NCBI GenBank assembly: GCA_016647705.1
Contig: CM028328.1
Location: 42,167,429-42,231,428 of the forward strand
Direction of reading: 5' to 3'
Length of the DNA stretch: 64,000 bases
DNA from: Eucommia ulmoides
Taxonomy: Eukaryota; Streptophyta; Magnoliopsida; Garryales; Eucommiaceae
Under the pieces are notes generated by a model. It was not told where the DNA came from and did no database searches. It saw nothing but the letters and a program-made list of their open reading frames with translations. A program made the translations under genes and the position numbers. Shown piece after piece: positions 57,774 to 64,000 of this stretch. Positions within the stretch are counted from its first letter, which is position 1, and each line of letters opens with the position of its first letter.

Positions 57774-58625
57774 TTGTACCATCCCCCAAAATAATTTTAA
57801 TTTTATTTTTTTGTGATTTATTTTTACTCTTGTTATTTTATTTTCTATTTTATTAGAGAAAACAAAAAATGGAAAAAAGAAAAAGGAAAAAAAATAAAAA
57901 ATAAAAAACAAAAAAGAAATGGAAAATAAATAGAAACAAAAAAATAAGAAAAAATAAAAATGGAAAAGACAGAAAGGAAAAAAGAAATAACAAAGAAAAA
58001 GAAAAAGAAAGAAAGAAAATAAAGAGAGAGAGGGAGCGGGGAGAGAGAGAAAAAGATAAAGATAGAGGAAGAGAGAGAGAGAGAGAGGGCCCATGTCAAA
58101 GAAAAAAAAAAAAAGGTATGGTCCATGTGCGCGGTAGGCTTGCCCAACAAGCCAAATGAGGTTCTAGAATTCGGGTTTCACTTTTTTTTGCCAAACAAGC
58201 CATAGGGTTGGCAGTCCATTAGGGTTTCTTAGTTTTTAGTGTTTTTTTATTCCACATCGTTTCCTATAAATAGAACACCCATTCTCACAGCTTAGAGACA
58301 GAAATTCAAAAAAAAAAAAAAGAGAGAAAAAAAAAAAAACCTTATAGGGAGCAATTCTTAGGGAAAACCCAGTCGGGAAACCACCTTTGAGAGAGGAAAA
58401 ACTTGTGTGTTGGAAATTTTTGCATGGTTTAGGTATGTCTCTTCTCAGATTCTATTCATCATTTTTATTTTGTTATCACAAGTTAAATTCTTGTTTTAAT
58501 TTTGTTAAAATCATCTGATTAGTGGATAAAAATGTAAGGACAAGGTTTTTCCTTCTTAAGCCTAACCTTCGAGCGTTACACAAGTATACCTTTTCATTTT
58601 ATTTTATTTTTTATTTTAATATATA
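57774..58625 (+). mobile_element. Unrelated LTR fragment with promoter
   Basis: Starts TGTACCATCCCCCAAAAT, in the style of gypsy LTR starts, has a very long purine tract (57855-58090), then CCTATAAATAGAACACCC (58263-58280), a good TATA box followed by a leader. It ends where Sirevirus-like LTR sequence resumes. It replaces about 850 bp of the LTR relative to element A. The ORFs on its purine tract are artefacts. Confidence 0.55.
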
Positions 58626-59397
58626 AGAGTATGAAATCAGTCTTCTAACAGTTAATTTACATGTGTCATGACAATTAATAGCATTTATAAACCCCTTATA
58701 TCATAATGACTTTATTTAGGTTCAATTCAGTTAAAAACAGATTTCAAATCTTTCAATTAAACCCTCCAAATATTTCTCAATCTCAATTAATAAGAATATA
58801 ATCAATTTTAAGTACCAAATTGAGAACCATTAATATTTAATGAACCATGATGCAGAGAGTTCGTCTTTCCTTTACCGGTCGACCTATTGTAGATTCAGAG
58901 AGTTCAGTTCCTCTTGGCCGGTCAACCTGTCAGTCGACTTAGAGATACAGGATCTTTCAGCAGCTTGGTTCGGTCGACTCATCAGTCGACTGATGTCTTC
59001 TGGATCTCTCTTCTGAACACATTTTTAACTTATTTTCTTTTACGTTTTCGTCCCTTTAACCATTGTCTCTTCTAGATTATATTCCATTTTAGTAAATCAA
59101 AAATATTTCTTTTCAAATTACATAGGAGCAAATAATTTCATTTAATCAAAATACACATCAATAATAAAATACATTTTGTGTCATGTGTGTGTTCCTAATT
59201 AGGATATTAAGAGTTAAGATTCACCTAAATTGTTTTCCCTAATTTCTTCAAACTCTTAATTCTTCAATATCATCATTTAGTATCCATTTAATTTGTCATC
59301 TTCACTACTGGAACTTTAAAACTGAAACATTCAATCAAAACATTAGTTCCATCAAAACATCAATACTTAATTATTCATCAAAATCTTAGGATCAACA
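58626..59397 (-). repeat. 3' LTR of element B (U3 part)
   Basis: Corresponds to about 1990-3014 of element A. It ends ATCAACA with ATCTCCTAC (polypurine tract complement) following. It includes GTCGAC motifs at 58930-58990. The other half is missing or replaced. Confidence 0.75.
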
Positions 59398-60014
59398 ATC
59401 TCCTACTTTTTAATGATGACAATTAACTTTAATATTTTCTTTAAAATAAAAATATAACCACACTCCCTCTGAATCTGAGGATGGGTTCTTTTAACTCATA
59501 TAAGCATAAGAATGAAAATATTATCAATAAAGCATAAATTAAAGATACTCAATAATAAGGCACAAATTTATACATACTCCCTCTTAATAAAACATCACTA
59601 ATTTCTCCCCTTTTGTCATCTTCAAAAACAAAATTTAGGGAGGGGGGAACACACATGTAATTTACTCTAGTCAATCATATTATACAAGCTTATTGAATCA
59701 ACTTTAAGAGAAAAAAAGTCATTTGAATAAATTACATTTTAAGCACAAAACATTAACACTTATAAATATCAAATTAACTTAATCTTTAAAGAAAATAAGA
59801 TCCATTTAACACATCAAGTTTATAAAACCATTTTCAACAAATACGATGTGGATCATTATTAGAGACAAAAAATCTAACCAATTAGATTCAAATCTAGGTA
59901 ATTCATCAAAATCTAAACACTAGCAGTCAAGATAATCCAAATAACTTAGATTAACTATTACAGACCAAAAAAATAGGTGTGGATCTTGTCTGAATAACAA
60001 CACATGAATAAAAT

Positions 60015-61334
60015 CTAATGACGGCTTTGTCCAGAGAAGAGATAGTAAAGTCCCATTGGACTAGTGGCTGGCTGTTGCGGATACGGAACACTTGGCTAAA
60101 TGATTGGTCCTGGTGTCATCTGATGATGAAATGGCATTGACGGAACTACTCCAAATAGCCCAGCTCCAGATGGTCCTGCTCCTGATGGTCCGGCTGCAGT
60201 AGGTCTTCCAAAGGACTATTGTGCCCCATATATAGGATGTCCGGCAAAATGTGACTAAGCACTATACTGCTGCTGGTATCCATGATGAGATGACTGTATA
60301 TACTGAAACATCTGCTCCAGATTTCCCGTGATTTTTCCGAACCCAACTTCTATGTTCATATTCATCTGGACCACTTTATTTTCTAGCCCAGTCATCATCT
60401 CATCCATCAAATTCGCATGTATTCTCAAATTATCTATCTGATCATGAAGAAAGTCCATCTTCTTATCCATACTCATCTCTCCTTCATTTTCTTCTTCCTC
60501 ATCTACATCCTGTACTCTCTACCTTTTATGAGTCATCTTCTTCACCCATCTATTTTCTCTGAACTCATACCCCATCAACGAAACATTTTGAACATCGATC
60601 TATCCTGGTGTGGTTGTCAAAAACATCTGCTCATCGGGATCAGTCATTATTCCAAAGTGATCAAATATCCTCTAGAGTGTATCCGCATAGGGTAGTATTC
60701 CCGAGGGTTTCTGAACATGATGTTTCATATGCTCCATCATGATATGGGCTAAGTCCAACTTTCTCCCTTCCACAATCTCATTCATCAAGTATAAATCAAA
60801 GTCATTCACATTAGCATGACTTTCTCCTCTTGACACAATCGAATAGGTTAGCACCAAATGAAGAAATCGATGCTCAATGGACAACGAACCTGTTTTGTCT
60901 CCCTCTAAATCAAATTTTTCAGCAGTTGCCCTTCTATTGAAATTTGTCGAAAGCCAGTGAGGGGTATTGTATGGAAATACATCTCCTCTAGGTATTTTCA
61001 AAATGTGACTTAATAATTTCGCATCAAAACGAATCACTTTTTCTTTAACAAATGATTTAATTTGATGATTATTGTAGGTCATATTACTGTAAAATATTCG
61101 TACCCACATCGACATCCACTCATCCTTTTGATTGACAAATTCAACCAATCCCAAATTCCTAAAATATGCTTCGATATCAATGTTTTTCTCTTTTAACTCA
61201 ACAAAATCAATGGGTTTGTAGCCTAACACCTTACGATTAACAAATTCATCATTGTATTTTTTCTTATCCTCTTCACTTTGAAAGAAAACATTGTCAAACT
61301 TAGGCCTATTTGCACGATTCTTGATTCTAGGCAT
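60015..61334 (-). pseudogene. ORF2 of element B: putative plant transposon-type protein with five amber stops
   Basis: A single minus-strand frame of 440 codons from ATG 61334 to TAG 60015-60017, with no frameshift but five internal TAG codons at 60672-60674, 60600-60602, 60519-60521, 60255-60257 and 60216-60218. Residues 1-215: globular domain with an FYSNMTYN phrase and a KVIRFDAKLLSHILKIP segment, resembling the 'putative plant transposon protein' domain. About 285-350: coiled coil of MDKKMDFLHDQID type. The tail is rich in Gly, Pro, Ala and Gln. In element A four of the stops read CAG and one TGG. Not seen: zinc finger, protease, polymerase or membrane segment. Role unknown; it could be a nucleic-acid or capsid accessory (speculation). 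Confidence 0.8.
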
Positions 61335-61621
61335 TTTTTACACAATCTAAAGAAACCAACTAGAATATCTCAATAAACCAAGGCCAATCAACCAACCAAT
61401 CCGAAAATAGCCAAACAAACTAAGGCTAAACAACAAAAACGGCAGAAACCCTAGAATGAGATAGGACCAACCTGTTTCGCGAGAGAACACTCTCCAACAC
61501 ACAGATCCGCGCCTTAGTCTCGTTAATTCAACCAAAAATTCTTCAAATCCGACCCAAAACGAATTGATTTTGTGAGATTTAGGCTTAGACAAACTTAGGA
61601 GATGAAGGGTTTTAGAGAAAA

Positions 61622-61671
61622 GAGGTTTTAGGGTTCAATTGAAATGAAATAAGGAAGTCAAGGTTTTTATA
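61622..61671 (-). promoter_or_regulatory. Internal TATA box and telo-box leader ahead of ORF2 (element B)
   Basis: TATAAAAAC on the minus strand at 61671-61663, then GAACCCTAAAACCTC (61635-61622) and a CT-rich leader. The ORF2 ATG is about 330 nt downstream, as in element A. GTCGAC-like motifs precede it at 61683-61770. Confidence 0.55.
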
Positions 61672-62030
61672 TCCCGACATAATCGGTTGACCGCCTAGTC
61701 AACTGATGAACTCAGCGTGACTCTCGGTATTCCAACCTGAAATCATTGGTCGACCCATGAGTCGACTACTCAATTCTGTTTTGTTCGATTTTGGTGCATT
61801 TAAACCTAATATGATCATCTTAGCTAAATTTTTACCTCTTATTTTTTATCCACATATATTTTAAAAAATATTTCCTCACACACACACACACATATTGCAA
61901 ACATCTAAATTTCAAAATGAACAAGCTCAGTCTCCCTAATAAAATTAATAAACTTAAACTTTAAAAATTTCAACATACCTGGATCATCTTTGGGAGCAAG
62001 TGGTGTGTATAACTTAAGTGAATTACTAAT

Positions 62031-63272
62031 TTATGATTTGGCATCCTTTGATTCCACCAATGCTTGATTTTTTTCCTTAATTTCCTCCTTCTTAGGAACA
62101 ACAATTCTTTGAGTTGATTCAGTAAGAACTTCTTTGCCTTTGTTTGGTGCTTCATGCTGCTTTGGCACAACTTTGTAAATGAATATTTTATTATACTGGT
62201 ATCATGTTGTTTATTGTGGATAAGCTTTGTCAGTTTTTATATATTGAGCTCGTTGCTTCTGTACTCTTGTATTTGGCACATGCTGATTCTTCTTATTAGG
62301 TACATTGAACCTTGGTTCCCTTTTTGGCATGGCACATTCATTGTACCTTTTTGTCAGTTCAAATCTCCTTGTCAGCACATGGTATTCATTGTTCTTTTGT
62401 CTGAATCTCTTATTTGTACCTACACCACAAATTTCTCTTTTTGGTATCCAGTTATTTCTGGATCCGATAGGATAACCATGCAATAAATAACAAGAGTTTT
62501 CATAATGACCAAATTTACCACAATGGAAACACTTAATATTGTTAGTACGCCTTTTCGGATAGTCAGCGCTTTTTACTGGAGCATAATATTTTATGCGATT
62601 TTGAGAAGTTGCTTTAGTAACTATTGGTTTTTCAAAACATTTAGTACTCTCAACATCCTTGAATTTATTCATTGCTTCTCTAAGCTCCTTTTGAGTCTTC
62701 TCAAGTAACCATTTATTGGTACTAACGTTTACCTGTAGATCAAAATTCTTTTTATGCATAAATTCATGACCATTCTTAAGAATTTGGCACTCATTTTTAA
62801 CAGAATGGATTTTCAAAAGAGCTTTATCAAGCTTACACCTTGTATTGTCCAAATCAATACTCAAGGCCTCATTCAAATTTTTAAGATTTTTTCTTTTAAA
62901 TTCATTTTGTTGAAGATCATAAAAATCATTTTTCAAAACCTCAATATCTTCCTTAAGAGACTCAACTTTATCATACAACTTACTGATTTCAGATAAAGCG
63001 TTTTTAAACTCAACAATTTCAAAATATTTGTCCAAATTCTTTTGCTTGATAGATTTGATAGTACTAAACTTCTTATTTTCAAGAGTTACAATCTTTTGCT
63101 TTAGTTTAAAATTCTCTTTTCCAGAAACATAAGTAAGAGCAATAAGCGTCTCAATAGTTTTATCTGCATTCTCATCATTACAAATAATATCATTCTCATG
63201 ATCAAAACAACAACTATTAGGAGTAGCAGAGTTAATAGTAGCACATATAATTTCAGAATCAAGACAATCCAT
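62031..63272 (-). pseudogene. ORF1 of element B: gag-like coiled-coil protein with intact zinc knuckle
   Basis: The first ATG is at 63272. The frame runs 414 codons to a TAA at 62031-62033 but is cut by one TAA at 62211-62213, where element A has CAA. The coiled coil covers residues about 50-210. The zinc knuckle is intact: Cys248, Cys251, His256, Cys261 (C-x2-C-x4-H-x4-C), followed by NNWIP as in plant copia gag. Two copies of the NEY-type repeat follow. Codons are AT-rich like the rest of the element. The stop removes only the last 60 residues, so much of the protein could still be made. Confidence 0.8.
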
Positions 63273-63321
63273 ATGATCATTATTAACTACAAATTTCGAG
63301 TTAAACCAGCTCTGTGCCAAT

Positions 63322-64000
63322 TGTTGGCCCGGTAGAATACCCAAGAGAGGGGGTGAATGGGGTAATTAAAAATTATCAAAATAAAATTTAATAAATCAAA
63401 TAATTAATTTTAATCTTAAATTAATTATTATCTTTATATCACAGCGGAATAATATAATCAACTAAGTGCACACCCAAATAGCAAAAATAACAAAGTAAAT
63501 ATAGCAGCACACCAAAGATTTATATTGGTTCACCAAGTCACTCTTGGCTAATATAGTCCCCTGAGCTCCACGGAGGTCGCACACACTAAAACAAAGATCC
63601 CTTTAAAGGTAGGAACCAAACTCTCACACCGATTCTTTTACAGGCTCAGAATCAACCTTTACAATATCCTTTTTCCCAGGCTAAGGAAGAACCTCTACTT
63701 TTTACAGGTTAAAGAATAACATAATTCGTTTTTTAACATTAAGCCTCAAGAATCAAAACCTCACAAAACACTCTAACTATTCTTTTCCCATGTAATGAAA
63801 GAACCTTTACAAATCACTCAAATCGCAATTCTATCCAGAAAGAATCACTACATCAATCTCTTTACAGGAAGAGACTGAAACCCAACTACCTTTAATTAAA
63901 TACCCCTAACAGTATTTAACCCGTCACACTACTCACCAATACAAAATGATAATCTGCAAATCTCACTCGGAGCTTCTACCACCTCAGATAAATAATAATT
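63322..64000 (-). repeat. 5' LTR of element B (partial)
   Basis: Starts TGTTGGCCCGGTAGAATACC on the plus strand and matches 887-1560 of element A. A TTGGCACAGAGC primer-binding site lies just inside (complement of 63310-63321). It continues beyond the window. Confidence 0.9.

Larger units (their letters stand above)
58626..64000 (-). mobile_element. Element B: second Sirevirus-like two-ORF element (partial)
   Basis: It matches element A in order and spacing: 3' LTR (truncated, to 59397), polypurine tract, ORF2, internal promoter, ORF1, primer-binding site, and a 5' LTR that begins at 63322 and runs off the window. It again lacks every pol domain, so the two-ORF layout is a property of the family and not a deletion in one copy. 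Confidence 0.85.

Noticed and set aside
57759-58150. Ser/Leu/Phe-rich ORFs resembling membrane proteins
   Set aside because: Translations of a long purine tract in an LTR fragment.
1-64000. tRNA, rRNA or microRNA genes
   Set aside because: I saw no convincing cloverleaf, rRNA segment or known microRNA precursor; the palindromes found are far longer than microRNA hairpins.

Overview
The window is a piece of a flowering-plant nuclear genome, probably a eudicot. It is very AT-rich, has long homopolymers and microsatellites, almost no genes, and layer upon layer of transposable elements typical of plants: Ty1/copia and Ty3/gypsy LTR elements primed by initiator-Met tRNA, a CACTA element, a Mutator-like element, Tourist-like MITEs, Helitron ends and an Au-like SINE. 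I cannot name the species. Only two host genes are supported. One is a single-exon ATL-type RING-H2 ubiquitin ligase (21530-22003, minus) that looks intact. The other is a DUF247/UPF0481 membrane protein gene (28887-30394, minus) broken by an in-frame stop and a frameshift.

Layout. Positions 1-10716 hold a gypsy-like element with only about 280 bp between its LTRs. Its 3' LTR is split by a complete 8.24-kb Sirevirus-like element (element A, 887-9127, minus, TSD TAAAT, two 2128-bp LTRs). From 11752 to 21134 there are two solo LTRs of related families and an old Tat/Ogre-like LTR. From 21141 to 31116 lie the RING gene, two gypsy-like LTR pieces (one carrying a MITE whose empty site is visible at about 9980), a CACTA relic, a SINE and the DUF247 pseudogene. 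From 31120 to 38203 is a nest: a Tourist-like MITE contains a non-autonomous LTR element, which contains a 3.5-kb CACTA element carrying captured exons, which contains a 1.4-kb palindrome with a G/C-rich hairpin array. From 38204 to 48110 there are MITE-like copies, Helitron termini, a 5-kb Mutator-like foldback element and copia debris. From 48115 to 57462 an old Tat-like LTR is interrupted by a decayed but structurally complete copia element (48949-55327). From 57536 to the end is a second, partial copy of the Sirevirus-like family (element B).

Most notable is the Sirevirus-like family (A and B). It has a gag-like coiled-coil/zinc-knuckle ORF but no protease, integrase, reverse transcriptase or RNase H. 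Downstream in the same sense is a second ORF of about 440 codons resembling the 'putative plant transposon protein' family. That second ORF has its own conserved TATA box and a host-like leader with a telo-box motif. Comparing the two copies shows that most nonsense codons are C-to-T changes, mainly CAG to TAG, as expected from decay of methylated DNA. Functional statements about ORF2 and its promoter are inference.
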